A stretch of DNA of 64,000 bases, from contig JAKEKT010000093.1 of NCBI GenBank assembly GCA_021495925.1, forward strand, positions 86,541 through 150,540. Reading direction: 5' to 3'. The translations under genes and the position numbers were made by a program. The notes below the pieces were generated by a model. The model ran no database searches and was not told the origin of the DNA. It was given only the letters and a program-made list of their open reading frames with translations. Numbering within the stretch: the stretch's first letter is position 1; each line of letters starts with the position of its first letter. This DNA comes from Diplodia intermedia. Its lineage: Eukaryota; Ascomycota; Dothideomycetes; Botryosphaeriales; Botryosphaeriaceae. This document shows positions 1-11,389 of this stretch, piece by piece.

Positions 1-296
1 TGCGTGAGCAGGCAGAGACGGGTGGCGGGCGCCAGCGCGACGCGCAGCGTGACGGCGTCGCCGGCGACGAGGCCGCCGCCGTACGTCAGGACGAAGACGG
101 TGTGCACGACGTGCTGCGTGCGCGGCTCGTCGGCCAGCGGCGAGTTGGGCGCGACGGCGACGGGCTCCGGCGCGATCAGCTTGAGCGGGTACTGGTAGGT
201 CACGGTGCGGAGCACCGGCGTCGAGGGTAGGAGGAGCGAGAGCACGATCGAGCCGTGGCCGGGCCGCGAAGTCGAGGGCGCGAAAGGGTTGTTCAT
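1..296 (-). CDS. ureD: Urease accessory protein UreD, N-terminal part (runs off left edge)
   Basis: The ATG is at 296 on the minus strand and 98 codons are read before the window ends. The visible part carries the start of the UreD family: a segment TYQYPLKLIAP, then HTVFVLTYGGGLVAGD, then a region ending TRLCLLT. These match the beta-strand core of UreD/UreH chaperones. UreD is known to bind apo-urease and, with UreF and UreG, to deliver nickel to the active site in the cytosol. The gene is divergent from the cohesin gene, with about 540 bases between the two starts. No intron is needed in the visible part. The family call rests on about one third of the usual length. Confidence 0.8.
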   Translation of the reverse strand, partial: MNNPFAPSTSRPGHGSIVLSLLLPSTPVLRTVTYQYPLKLIAPEPVAVAPNSPLADEPRTQHVVHTVFVLTYGGGLVAGDAVTLRVALAPATRLCLLT

Positions 297-523
297 TTTG
301 AGCAATTCAGGGAGCAATCATATCATGGCGGACGAGGTACTCCAGCTTTGGGGTCGGACGAAGTATATGACCCCAGTTGCGGCGTGCCGGTAGCTGTTGG
401 TGCGTGAATCGTAGGCATGGTTGTGATGGAGTGCGGAGGTGGAGGGGCAATGAATTGTCCAATGAGCTGCCCGCTGTGGCCTGGCACGAGCCAGCCAAGG
501 CGCTCCCTCCGCCGTCGACCGCA

Positions 524-529
524 ACGCGT
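524..529. promoter_or_regulatory. ACGCGT (MCB-like) hexamer upstream of SCC3
   Basis: A palindromic ACGCGT lies 312 bases before the SCC3 start. In yeasts this is the MluI cell-cycle box bound by MBF at G1/S genes. Function here is inferred. The hexamer also occurs elsewhere in the window. Confidence 0.3.
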
Positions 530-685
530 CTTCCATCAACACCGCCGAACCTGCGCGCGTCCGATGCTGCGACGCTGACCGCCCCCAGCATCCGCCCGCG
601 TCACAGCAGCTAGCCCTCCACCACCCCGCACTGCGCTTCTTGCCCATCACCATCGCACAGCTGCTCCCCAAGGCCGCGCATCGCG

Positions 686-691
686 ACGCGT
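686..691. promoter_or_regulatory. Second ACGCGT (MCB-like) hexamer upstream of SCC3
   Basis: A second ACGCGT lies 150 bases before the SCC3 start, inside the same divergent promoter. Two copies in one promoter make a real MBF-type site more plausible than one would, but this is unproven. Confidence 0.3.
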
Positions 692-840
692 TCGGCCCTA
701 TTTATCTCTTGCTGGTTCCACCATCCCAAGCTTGGCTGCGCCGTGCTCGCCTCCCCTCCTCTTGATTCTCTCGTCCGACCTTCTGCGCGACGCCCCTTTT
801 TTGCTCCTTACTCCTTCTTATGCCCGCGCGCCTGTCCAGC

Positions 841-3800
841 ATGGAACCATCGTCGCCCGATGCCGACGCGCAGCAGACGCGCTCCTCCCCCGCCGACAAC
901 AACGACACCAGCGCGGCCACGCGCCGCAAGTCCGGACGCGTGACCAGGAAGCCCGAGACCATCTACTCATCCGCACCGACGCCCGCGACGAAGCGCAAAC
1001 GCGGCGCCGACCGCGACGCCGACGCGAGCGACGATGATAATCCCGAAGACGAGGATGACGACGAGGATGAGGACGAGAGTAGCGAGGGCGAGGCCGATGA
1101 CGAGGAATTGCGCGACAAGCGGCGCAAGAAGAAGCGCCAGTCCGCCGCCAAGGCGAAATCGACGCCTCAGAGGAAGCCGGCCACGAAGAAGAGCAAGCCC
1201 AATGGCGACACGATGAGCTTGGCCATACGGCCGGCGACCAAGGCGAAAAAGCCGCGCAAGCCTCGCCCGAGCAAGGTTGCGGCTGCGGAGGAGGTTGGCG
1301 GTCTTTACGGTACGCGCTTCTGGTCGTGCTTATGATGGATTGCTGTATGCTGACGTAATGCTGGTGCTAGGTGACGTGTTTGCCGGCAACCAGAGCCTGA
1401 ACGATGTCGCGGCGCAGTGGGTCCAGAGATTCGGTGAGGACAACTCGGAGGAAATGGCCGCGCTGGTCAACTTCGTTTTCAGATGTGCAGGCTGTGATCT
1501 GAAGATCGAAGGGCACGATGTTGAGAATCCGGATGGAGTACCAGGCAAGCTTGGAGACATACAGGAGCAGTACCAAGCAGTGAGTTCCGCGAACTAATGA
1601 TCATGAGAAGCGACTGATGATTTTGCAGCAAAACATTGTCGAATATCCCTTGATCCAAAAGGGCAAAGGCTCAGCGAATTTCCGTCACAACCTGATCGAG
1701 TTCTTTACATCCCTCATCGAGACTCTTGCCCAGTCAGCACTCCTCTGGACACAACCTACCATCATTGAAAACATCAGTCTCTGGGTCAACACCATGTCTT
1801 CGGCCAACAGCCGTCCATTCCGCCACACTGCAACTCTTGTGTCCGTAACCATCAGCAGCGCGCTATGTGTGGTTGGAGCGAAGCTCATTGAGGCCAATGC
1901 AAAGGCGATGAGGCTGAAAGAAACAGAAGCAAAGAAGTCCGGCAAGAACAAGGCAAGATTGGCGGAGATGGACAAGACTATTGAGGCGGGCAATGAAAAG
2001 TTGGAGGCGCTGAACGGCATGATTAAGAATTCGTTCGATGAGGTGTTCATTCACAGGTACCGCGACGTGGATCCCAGGATACGAGTCGAATGCGTCACCG
2101 GACTCGGCAGCTGGATCATGAACTATCCCGACTATTACTTCGACGGCCAGCACCTTCGATATCTTGGATGGGTTCTCTCCGATGTACACGCGCCAACCAG
2201 GCTGGAAGTTGTGAAGCAGCTGCAGACGCTGTTCGAAGATGCCGATAAGCTCGGTGGTTTGAGGACTTTCACAGAGAGGTTCCGCCCAAGGATGGTGGAG
2301 ATGGCAACACAAGACGCAGATGCCCATGTTCGTGCCGCGACCGTGGAACTTCTCGACCTCCTTCGTCAGGCTGGCCTGATTGAGCCAACCGATGTTGACT
2401 CTGTGGGGAGGCTCATCTTCGATGCTGATACCCGTGTGCGAAAAGCTGTCGTCGACTTCTTCGCGGAAAACATCGCTGAGATCACTGACCAGAGGATTGA
2501 TGAGCTCGGCGGCAAGGAAGCGCTAGATGAAGCGCTAGAAGGAGATGAAGACTACGAAAATCCCAGGCTGGAGTGGCTCATGCTAAAGTCACTAGTGGAA
2601 TCATTATCCGCGTACGATGACGAAGATCAATCCCTTCCCAGTCAAATCGAACGGGTGCCCATGTCGAACAGCTACATGCTCGTTGCAGGCGGCATGGAAT
2701 CGCGAATTTGCGTGGCTGCAGAGGCGCTGTACGACGAGATTCCAGAAATCCAGGAATGGGAAGTGATAGCCGGCTACCTTCTCTTTGACCACTCGCAATC
2801 CTCGGCAGGCGCTCAGCAGAACGGGACAACAGATGATCCTGAAGCGTTGCTCAAGCAAGAGTGCAAGCTCAACGAGAAGGAGGAAACTGTTCTTCTGGAC
2901 ATTCTTAATGCATCCGTAAAGCTGAAGCTCACTCGTGCCGTAGAAGCCGGCAAGGACAAGAAGAAGAACAAGCGCGAAAAGCAGGAACTGGAAGAAGAAC
3001 AAGATACCGCCGCACGACATCTTGCCGCCCTTATCCCTCGCCTTCTGAACAAGTTCGGCGCCGTGCCTGATGCTGCCTCTGCAGTTTTACGTCTGGAGCA
3101 TGTTCTGAATCTGGATGTGTTCGAGGAACTCCGTCAAGACTCGACTACTTACTCAAGATTGTTGGACGACATCAACAAGCAATTCATGAGCCATGGCAGC
3201 GAGGCTGTGCTCGTAGAAGCAAGTCGCGCTTTACTACATGCCAAGAGCTACGAGGAACTAGGCGAAATCACGGAAGGCAAGGTGCAAGCTCTCTGGGAAG
3301 ACACTGTTGCGGCATTGCATGCTCTCAAGAAGGGCAAGGGTCTGATGACTCGCGGAAATCTCAGTGCAAATGTGTTGTCCGCTGTCTCGAACACGGTGCT
3401 CCGTATTTCAAAATTGGCCAGCATCTCCGATTGCACCGAGCCATTGGAAGCGCCTCCTCCAGCAGCCGCACCAAAGAAGCAGAGGAGCAGAAAGAGTCAA
3501 GATGTAAACCCGGCTGAGAACGCCATTGTCATCCTCACTGAACTGCTTCACCGGGGTGTCCCCAATTCTTCTACTGATACGTCGCTTTCGGCAACGGAAG
3601 ACGCCGTAGTTGCGAATTCTGCTCGCTCCCTGCTGTTCTACTTCATGTGGAAGGTCCGCTCATGGGAGCAGTCGATCCTCACCACCGGCACCGTGCCCCC
3701 CGAAGATGTTGAGGCGATTGCAGAACGCCGCGATGGTTGCGTTGCCGCACTCGAGGATGTCATCCGCAAGCGCCAGGGCGCCGACGAGCTGCGCCAGGCA

Positions 3801-4252
3801 GCCGCAGGCGTGCTGTTAGACCTTTGCACGCTCTTCACCACGCTCCGCGATGCGCAAGCCAAGCGCGACGCGAAGGCCCTCCATGCGGCCACCGCCAACG
3901 GCGACGCCGCCGCTGCGGGAATGGACGTTGACGAAGACGAATCCCGGGACGATTTCATGGCCCTCCTCCTGGGGCTCAGCAAGGACACGCAGAAATCACT
4001 ACTCCAGCTCCTCGCCGCCACGGAGAAGCACTTCGCCAAGAAATCCCGCCGCAGCATCGACGTCGCGGACGATGACGACCCCGTCGACGTCGACGACGAT
4101 CCGCAGAGCTCGGACGAAGAGGACGACGCGGCCGACGAGGAAGGCGCCGAGGGCGGCGCGAGCGCGCACGAGGTCCTGCTCGCGGAGCAGCGCCTGTGCG
4201 AGCTCGCGTCCAAGCTCGTCCTCGCCATCCTCGGCGGCGTGGTCGACGGATC

Positions 4253-4285
<33 letters not shown>

Positions 4286-4730
4286 TGAGGACGAGGCGGA
4301 TAGAGACGACGGTCCCGGCCCGGTGCGCAAGCGCCTCGAGCGGAACAAGAACAAGCTCGGCCCGAACTTCAAGGAGGTGCTGGCGTACCTGGACGTGGGG
4401 ACGGAGAAGGGACCGAAGAAGGGGAAGGGCGGCGCGGCGGCGGCGGCGGCGGCGGCGAGGGCCAAGAACAGGAGCATCAGCGCGCCCGCCTCGAACCAGC
4501 AGAAGAGCGGCGCCAAGAAGAGCGAGAAGAGCAACGAATTCGTTGGAGAGGAAACGGACGAGGAGGATGAAGAAGAAGAGCACCACGATGAAGAAGAGGA
4601 GTTGAGGAGGGAGGGCCTCGTCGAGGACCCCGACCAGGAAATGGAAGATGAAGGTGCGGCGGGAGAGGAAGGCGATGGCGGTAATGCGGCGGCGCAGGAG
4701 GCCGAGGAGGAGAGTGTGATTGGCGACTGA
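841..4730 (+). CDS. SCC3: Cohesin subunit Scc3/SA (STAG-domain protein)
   Basis: Three exons: 841-1309, 1371-1579 and 1629-4730, giving about 1259 aa. The ATG at 841 has A at -3 and G at +4; an in-frame ATG at 820 has a poor context. The N-terminus is a Lys/Arg/Asp-rich tail. It is followed by the STAG domain (about residues 230-330, with IQKGKGSANFRHNLIEFF) and the stromalin conserved domain (about 360-430, with HRYRDVDPRIR and DVHAPTRLEVV). The middle is a HEAT-like helical body. The C-terminus is strongly acidic, with a run of nine or more Asp encoded by GAC repeats near 4255-4285, and an Ala run. Scc3/SA binds the kleisin Scc1 and DNA in the cohesin ring and is essential for sister chromatid cohesion. 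The introns of 61 and 49 bases are GT..AG and keep the frame. Confidence 0.95.
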
Positions 4731-5514
4731 AGTGGCTGAAGGGGGAAGAAAAAAAAATGGTGCAGAAGACGCATTTGCGGTGTTGCCTCTGTTGATTCTT
4801 CTTTTTTTTTTTAACCCTCTTCCGGACGCCGGCCTCGAATCGCATTTCGGCCAACATAGTGGTGGTGGCTCGTACGGTCGGTGGTTCATGGGAGCGATGG
4901 AGTGGTGGGCGTATGGAACGGCTTCTTTCCTCATATAGCTCTCGGGTGGTTATCTTTCTAGTATTTGCTTTCGGGGCTTGTTGTTTTTACGAGAGAGAGA
5001 GAGAGCTCGAAGAGTAGTTAGCGGTGAGAGAATCGAAGGGAGGATGCGAGGTTTTTGCGGATTAGCTCTCTTGTTATCACTGATGCCGTTCTAATCGACA
5101 TGGTTTCGAGGTGCTGCTGCATTGTTTGGCTATACTGTATTGTTCTACTCTGTGTCAAGAAGCTTCTGTGGGAATCATGGCTGGACTTCGTCTGAATTGT
5201 TCAAAAATGCTTGGATTGCAACAGGAAAATTATAACAGAAGGAAAGAAGAAGGATAGCAGAAATGCCGTTTGGTGCCAGAAGCGGACTGAATGCCTGTGT
5301 CGACTTTTGCCGACATATCCGTCCAAATACAGATCCCAACAGCTCACAAACCGCTTCAAATCTAGGAGTTTCTCAATCTCGCTGTGAACTGGAAAATGCA
5401 CGCTCATGAAAAACTTGCTCAGCAACACAAGGAAACAAGAGAGAGCAAGCTAAAGAAAAATATTAGAAGGAAATTCAATCCGTACGGTCCAAGCAACGCC
5501 GCCTCGCAAGGAGT
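4731..5514. other. Convergent intergenic region, no gene seen
   Basis: This holds the 3' ends of SCC3 and the minus-strand gene that follows. There are A-rich and T-rich runs (near 4748 and 4802) and a short GA repeat near 4992. No ORF with family features. Confidence 0.5.
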
Positions 5515-7380
5515 TCAGTGCTTCTTAGCCTTCTTCCCCTTCTTGCCACCCCAAACAGCCGCCTTGTTGGTCGGCTGCTTCTTCGGCTTGTTGTTCTTGC
5601 CATTCTTCGTGCCGCTCTTCTTCTTGTCCTCTCCCTTCTTCTCTTCTTCCATCTCCCCCTTCTCTTCCCTGATCTTCTTCACTTCGATCGACTTCTTCTT
5701 CTCTTCTATAGCCTTCTTCAGCCCTTCTGCAATTCTCTCACTCTCTCTCTTCTTCTTCGTCAGTTCCTCCAGCTTCTTGGCCTGTTCTTGCAGCTCCTTC
5801 AGATCCTCCAGAGCCTTGATCCTCTCAGCAACCTGGATCGCAGTGGCCGAAGGGCTCCCGCTCGACTCGGGGACGTTGAACAGAGGGGAGAAGCTTCCAG
5901 CGCTCCAGCTGTCCGACGACTCCTCGCCGCCAGCGCTCTGCGGCTTGCGCTCGACAGCGGGTCCGACGAACGTGAAGTCGGCAGTCGGCACGGCAATGGC
6001 AGGCGACTTCTCGTCGTCGGTGGCGGCAGCAGCAAACGTGAAGGCGGCAGCGTCGAGTTTGCTGCGGCCGAAGAGGCTGTCGGTCCCGAATGGGGGGTTG
6101 GTGTGTGGCTTGTTGCCGCCGGATGTGGTCGTGGTCGTGGGCTGTTTGGCGGAAACTGGCGCTGGGGCGCGGAATGTGAATTCGGCGGTAGAGGGAGGGG
6201 CATCGACGGGCAGAAAGGGGTTGTTGGACGCGGAACCGCTTGCGTGGGGGTAATATATGGTGGTGTCCGACCGGGCGCGACTGGTGTCTGAGGTGGTTGG
6301 CTGCGTGTTGCTGCCGGTGAATGGAATGGGGCCAGTGCATGTGGGCGCAGCGGTGGAATTGGTCGTGAAGTGTGACTCGGAGGTTGCGAGCTCGGAGGTA
6401 GGGTCGATACTGCTAGATCCAGACGTGCTGCTGTTCGTGACAGCACTGTCGGCCGTAGTCGCAGGCTTGGTCCCGTCGACGATCGTAGAGTCGGCAATGC
6501 CGGACTCAGTGACAACGTGCAGAGTAGAGAAAGAGGTGTCGGCATCAGCATTGAACCCCTGAATGGTGGTCTCTTCGGTGATACCGGCTTCGTCCTGGCT
6601 CTGGCCCTTGAGCTCCCCCTTGCTCTCAATGCTCTGCTGGATGGAGGCGGGCAGCTGGATCGGGCCGCAGGCGGTCAGGGTGACGCCATCACTCTCTTCA
6701 GCGATGACTTCCTCAGTGACAGCTTCTTGGATGGCAGTTTCGAGGGCGGCGTCGCCGTGAGTGACGTCTTCATGGGCAGCATCGTCGTGGGCCGCAGTCT
6801 CTGGAACACCGGCACCCTGACCAACATCAGGGGCAGCGCCATCGTCAATATCGCACGGGTCCCCATGACGGAAGACAGAGGCCCCCAAAGTCACATCGTC
6901 TTCCGAGTTCACGACCTTGTAGTCCATGTGTCCCGACTTGAGCGCGCTGAGCAGCTTCGAGACCGTCATCACGACCGCCCTCGTCGGCTTAACGAGAGCG
7001 AAACGCAAGCCCGCAACGATATAGCGCAGAGCGCGACGCAGGAAGACGAAATTGTGCTTGGGAATGGTCGTGTTCGGGGAAGAGAGCTTGGATGGCGGCG
7101 CAGTGATGAGCGCGCTACTGTCGCTGTTGGTGCTACAGGCACCGCTGGCGCTGTCGTTGCCGGTATTGTCGGCAATGCTGGTGCTTCTGGCGGTGGGAAT
7201 GGCGGTCGAGGACGCCGATGGAGCTGGAGTTTCGGCGACGTTGTTGCTGACAGCCGCGAGGATTGGAGAGGTGCGGCCATGGTGATGGAAGCCGTTGCTT
7301 GCCATGATGCCGATGGCGCTCGGGGTGCTGAAAGTAGCCTGGATGGCGTCGGCACGAAGTCGAGTGGTCGGGAAGAGCAT
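5515..7380 (-). CDS. Hypothetical low-complexity protein with C-terminal coiled coil
   Basis: Single exon of 621 codons starting at an ATG (7380). I do not recognise the family. An N-terminal Ser/Ala/Thr-rich part is followed by a short basic, hydrophobic segment (RRALRYIVAGLRFALVKPTR). Then comes a long Thr/Ser/Ala/Glu-rich disordered middle. Next is a block with several FTF or TFV motifs (for example AEFTFRAP and AAFTFAAA), faintly like scattered FG-type motifs. The C-terminal 110 residues are a charged coiled coil (ERIKALEDLKELQEQAKKLE) ending in a Lys-rich tail. Coding is supported by the uninterrupted frame over 1.8 kb. The opposite strand is also open for long stretches, so codon statistics would help. 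It is convergent with SCC3. Confidence 0.65.
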   Translation of the reverse strand: MLFPTTRLRADAIQATFSTPSAIGIMASNGFHHHGRTSPILAAVSNNVAETPAPSASSTAIPTARSTSIADNTGNDSASGACSTNSDSSALITAPPSKLSSPNTTIPKHNFVFLRRALRYIVAGLRFALVKPTRAVVMTVSKLLSALKSGHMDYKVVNSEDDVTLGASVFRHGDPCDIDDGAAPDVGQGAGVPETAAHDDAAHEDVTHGDAALETAIQEAVTEEVIAEESDGVTLTACGPIQLPASIQQSIESKGELKGQSQDEAGITEETTIQGFNADADTSFSTLHVVTESGIADSTIVDGTKPATTADSAVTNSSTSGSSSIDPTSELATSESHFTTNSTAAPTCTGPIPFTGSNTQPTTSDTSRARSDTTIYYPHASGSASNNPFLPVDAPPSTAEFTFRAPAPVSAKQPTTTTTSGGNKPHTNPPFGTDSLFGRSKLDAAAFTFAAAATDDEKSPAIAVPTADFTFVGPAVERKPQSAGGEESSDSWSAGSFSPLFNVPESSGSPSATAIQVAERIKALEDLKELQEQAKKLEELTKKKRESERIAEGLKKAIEEKKKSIEVKKIREEKGEMEEEKKGEDKKKSGTKNGKNNKPKKQPTNKAAVWGGKKGKKAKKH

Positions 7381-7993
7381 AGAGGCGGTCGTAGGAGAAT
7401 CGGAAATCGTGGGAGACTAAGATGGTCAGAAAAGCTTTGTCTATTTAGGATGGACGCAGGGTGTATCTTACTGGTTGCAGAGTGGCAGATAGAGCTTTTC
7501 GTTTTGCAAAGTAGGCGCTGAACTGGAGAATCTTCGAATCGTCGAGGTTGCGAGGGTGATGCAAACGGTGGACGGTCGGAGGTTGGTGGAGAGGAAAGGA
7601 GGAAAGGCTCGGAAGCCAAGAGCGAAGGTTGTTATATGGCACGAGAGCCGGAGTGACGGGGTGTCAGGCAGCTGGACTGCCGGGTAACACGTTGGCCCGG
7701 AAGCGCCGCCGCGGATGAAAAGTGTCAAGGTGGTTAATGGCGGTCGACTGGGTGGTTTGCGCCTGAGACACATTCAGCGGACGTCCACGCGAGTCTTGCT
7801 CTCGCTGTAGGCTGCTCTGGAACCGCCTCCTCTGTTCGTCGCCCGCCCACGGGCATCCTCGTAGAACAATGTAGCAGAAGATTGACTGCATGGGGAGCAG
7901 AAGCATTCGCTGCGGCGAGAGGACACATAGGTGTTGCACTTTCACGCAGGGACGAATGCTTCGACTCCCCATAGATGCGAAATCTCTCATCAT
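7381..7993. other. Intergenic, likely 5' region of the upstream minus-strand gene
   Basis: This region is upstream of the coiled-coil gene, mixed in base composition, and has only overlapping short ORFs without family features. Confidence 0.4.
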
Positions 7994-8195
7994 TTATAGT
8001 TCTGTGTCTACGCGTCGTGTGATCTCCTGGAGCTTGCGCTCTGTTTGCTCCTCCATCTTGAGCAAGCAATTGATATACGCTTCTACACCAAATAGGCCGT
8101 GAGCAGCCCATCCTCCGCTGCACCGTGAAAAGCTCGTTTCGACATCGACAAACAAGATACGAAGTAGAAAACCCCGACGGTATCATCTTTCCCAT
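7994..8195 (-). CDS. Possible small two-exon protein of about 52 aa
   Basis: Tentative model. Exon 1 is 8161-8195 (starting MGKMIPSGF), with a 43-base intron 8118-8160 (GTATCT..CAG), and exon 2 is 7994-8117. The spliced C-terminus contains GLFGVEAYINCLLKMEEQTE followed by a charged amphipathic helix ending RRVDTEL and a stop. Such a helix looks like a real small coiled-coil protein rather than noise, but I do not recognise the family. The intron lacks a clear branch site, and exon 2 could also belong to a differently spliced transcript. Transcript data or conservation of the helix in relatives would decide. Confidence 0.25.
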
Positions 8196-8666
8196 CCTTC
8201 ATAATGTAGTAGCTAAAGAAGAGAAGAAGAAAAAAAAAGCCGAAATGTACGAGCAATTTTCAGTGGCAAATGGAGCCGTCAGACCAAACTGAGAGGAGAG
8301 AAAGCTTGCAGAAAAGAAGTGGTATCGTTTCGGACTCGGCCTTTCCAAAGAGTAATACCTACCATGCCAAAAATGCCGCTTCCCAGGAATAACACCAGCC
8401 GCCCATGCAACCTGTGTTTTGAATGAAGAAAAGAAAGCCATGCCTGTGGGGACCGCCCCCTTGTATCTCATCCACCACCGTAATTACCTTTTTTGGTTTG
8501 CAATGACTCCACGCTTGGAACGCTTCAATCATTATGATCACCAAAAAGCCAGACGTCAAAATCGTCCAGCTGTTTCAAGGTGACCTCGATCCCAATCCCT
8601 GCCATGTCCATCATCAAAAGCTATTCTTCAATTCCCCATTTTGTTTCTTTTTTCTTTTCTTACGCA
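8196..8666. other. Intergenic, 3' of DOT1
   Basis: T-rich and A-rich 3' flank of DOT1 and 5' flank of the possible small gene. Nothing else seen. Confidence 0.4.
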
Positions 8667-10312
8667 TCATCTCCGTCTCCGCGAACCCCCGAGGAACCTG
8701 TCCAGACGACTGCGATCCTTGACTTGGATGTAGTACTTTCCGCCCTCATCCGTCCAGCTCACCGACCCGCTGAAATACTCCTTCTCTACGCAGCTGAAGA
8801 GGTTGACTCGATCGTTGACGTTATGGCTCTTGATTTCGTGGTCCGGGTCGACGAATGGCTTGAGGCTGACAATCTTCGCGCCCTCCTTCAGGTCCAAAAA
8901 CTTGTCCAGTAGCGCGCCGTTCAATTGCGGGGAAAAGGCCTTGTTGTTGACGACGATGACATCGGCGCGATTGAGCACGCGGCCGACCTCCTGGTTCTCC
9001 AAAAAGTCGTCTGCGAGGACGTTGATCTTGCCGAGCGAAATGCCCCATAGGCGAGCGCGCTGCATGATCTCCTTCTTCTGCAGGCTCGCGCAATACGACG
9101 GGTTGGGCATGCTTTCCACGCCCCAGCTCTCGCAGCCGACCTCGAGCGCGGCCTGGAGCACCACGTTGCCCACGCCCGACCCCAAGTCCACGAATATCTG
9201 GTCGCTCTTGAGCTTTGTTTCCTGGAATATGCGATGCACGAACCGCGGCAGCAGCTCGCCGTAGACGTTGTTCGAGCCGGCCTCGTAGCGGCGCAGTGAG
9301 TTGACGCGGGGCGACACGGTGCGTGAGTATGTCTGCGAGAGGATGTACTCGGTGAGTGGTAGATGCATGGCCTGCATCTCGTCGAGCGCTTGCTCTATCT
9401 TTCCCGACGCTAGGGCGTCGCTGACCATCTTGTTGAATTCCTGCAGCACATCTTTGAACGTCGAGACGGACTGCTGTTGTACCGCGCGCTTGAGCCGGCG
9501 AGGGAAGCCTGTACCTTCGTCGATCAATGCGTCTGCCTCGTTGGGAAAATAGTGTTTGCAGATTGTCTCGACGCTCTGGACAATGTCCTCGAGGGGCTTG
9601 TAGCCGTCGCTCTCCCGGGGGTACACTAGCGAGAACCTGCGCCGCGAAAGAAAAAAACAAGTCAGCGTTGAGTCGCGTGAGGTGGCCGGCAAGCTGTGGC
9701 AACTTACCGTTCAGGCTGCGACCTGCTGGGATATTGCAGCCCCACGACCGGCACCTCGCTAAGGCCTTCGAACGCGGGCTTGAAGTCCCTGGTCGCGTGA
9801 TAGCCCACGACGCTGTCGTCCTTCCAGTGGTCGGTCTTCACCAAGTCATAGCCATGCAGGATGCGCAGCTTGACGGGGCCGTCCTCGCCGTCGGCACGCC
9901 TCAGCGGCGCGGCGCGTATCTTCCGTTGCAGGTCCGGCTCGAGCGAGTGGCTGGCGCGTATGCGTTTGCGCGGGGTGAGCTCGCGGTCGAGGCTGTCCTC
10001 GCCGTCACTGCCCTCAGAGTCAGACGACAGCGGGGTGGCGGGCGTCGGGGCCTTGCGTTTGGTCAGGCTGCGTTTGACGGTCGGCACGGCTGGCGCCGAG
10101 GCGTGCCTCCTGCCGGCGACGCCAGCGGCCGACGACGAGAGAGCAGCTGCATTCAACCTGCTGCTGCTGGCGGGGGCTCTGCCGGCGGGCGTGGGCAGCT
10201 TCGGGCGCGGGCGCGGCGTGGCGGGCGACGGCGATTGGGCGGGCGTGTTGGAGCGGCGGACGAGCACAGTCTGGGTGCGGATGACGGGCTTCTTTTTGAA
10301 ATCGATGTTCAT
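8667..10312 (-). CDS. DOT1: Histone H3 lysine-79 methyltransferase Dot1
   Basis: Two exons, 9708-10312 and 8667-9636, split by a 71-base intron with GTAAGT..CAG ends. The product is about 524 aa. The N-terminal 200 residues are basic, Pro/Ser-rich and disordered. The C-terminal DOT1 fold shows the D-loop region (YSRTVSPRVNSLRRYE), VYGELLPRF, SAM-binding motif I DLGSGVGNVV (about 352-361), the acidic VESMPNP strand, and the catalytic-site motif VVNNKAFSPQ (about 430-439). Dot1 is a non-SET, SAM-dependent enzyme that methylates nucleosomal H3K79 and acts in silencing and the DNA-damage checkpoint. All key residues visible in the fold are present. The protein starts MNIDFKKKPV and ends in a short Arg-rich tail. 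Confidence 0.95.
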
Positions 10313-11389
10313 GACGGCGGCTAGTGCGGGCGGGCAAAAGAATGTGGGCAGCTACCGGCGGAGGGTCGAAGGGACGCTATGCAAAGAGCGGGTATCATAC
10401 GTCAGGCGGGAGCACGCGGTAGGCTGCGGGCGTGGGGGAGGTGTTGAGTAAGAAAACATGAAAGAAGGTTGCCGGCTCGAGATTATGCGCGTCAGTCTCG
10501 TGCGATCGCCACCAGGGGAGCACAGAAAGACCCGCTTGCCCCAACTCGGCCCGGCACTGCAGCCCTACGACAAGACCACGCTTAATCTTGAGGATGCGCG
10601 CCGCCGCCGTGGTCCCTGGATTTGCGCCGCCGCGCTGGGAGCCGCATGGGGGTGCAGCAGCCTCCAGGCCAAGCTGCCACCTGCTCCCACTCGTCCGCGG
10701 CTCGCTCCACCCAGGGCCGGCGCGCCCGGCCGGCGCTGGCCAGCAGACGCCCTGACAGCCGTCCCGCAAGCGTCCCCCTGGAGCACCATCCTGCTCAATG
10801 CGCCACTACTTAATTCGAACCTTGCACCTGCATGACGTATTGCACCTTGTATTACACGCTCTGGGCATTCATCTATCGGAAAGTCGTACTACATCACCAC
10901 GCCCCCTGCCATCTGAACACCCCGAGCGTCCAACACCAAGGGACGGCCGGATCGTTCCAGAAACCACCCATTCAGCTAAGCAAAAAAACTTTTAAGGTCC
11001 GGAGAGCGACAAAGAAAGCGGAGAAGAGGTCATGATATGTGCGCGGTGGAGAAGTGTCGGGGCTGCATGCATCGAGTCTAGCGTGAGGGAGATCGAAAGG
11101 AAAAAGACCCTCTGTTCGTTCTCAGAAGGTCGCAGGTGTCGAAGTTCACGTCCGAGAGACATGTCCCAGGTCACCAGCGGGCAGTCGGCAGGCTACAGTT
11201 GCATTTTTGCGAAATAGCAGACATGCTCCCGATACGCCTTGACAATGAACACCACAGCTTGAAGAAAAACCATCGCGAACAGGGCACACCAAAAGCATCG
11301 TTCAGCCACCGTGGAATCTGACTCCTTGATGCGTCGGAGAATGGGGTATTGAGGCGTCAAGGCGTGGCAGAAGAATGACGGGGCATCGC
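10313..11389. other. Intergenic, DOT1 promoter side and 3' flank of eIF4B gene
   Basis: About 1.1 kb without a supportable gene. The short overlapping ORFs have arginine/proline-rich out-of-frame translations typical of GC-rich spacers. Confidence 0.45.

Larger units (their letters stand above)
297..840. promoter_or_regulatory. Divergent promoter region between ureD and SCC3
   Basis: This 544-base stretch separates two divergent start codons, so it should hold both promoters. It has two ACGCGT hexamers (listed separately) and pyrimidine-rich patches just before the SCC3 start. No convincing coding region is seen. Confidence 0.5.

Noticed and set aside
3638..4774. Long Ser-rich minus-strand ORF opposite SCC3
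   Set aside because: It mirrors the acidic GAC/GAG repeats of the SCC3 tail. The Ser runs are antisense readings of Asp/Glu codons.
6517..7521. 334-codon plus-strand ORF opposite the coiled-coil gene
   Set aside because: It overlaps a longer minus-strand frame with a coiled coil and a clean ATG. The plus frame has no structure, though certainty is lower here than for the other shadows.
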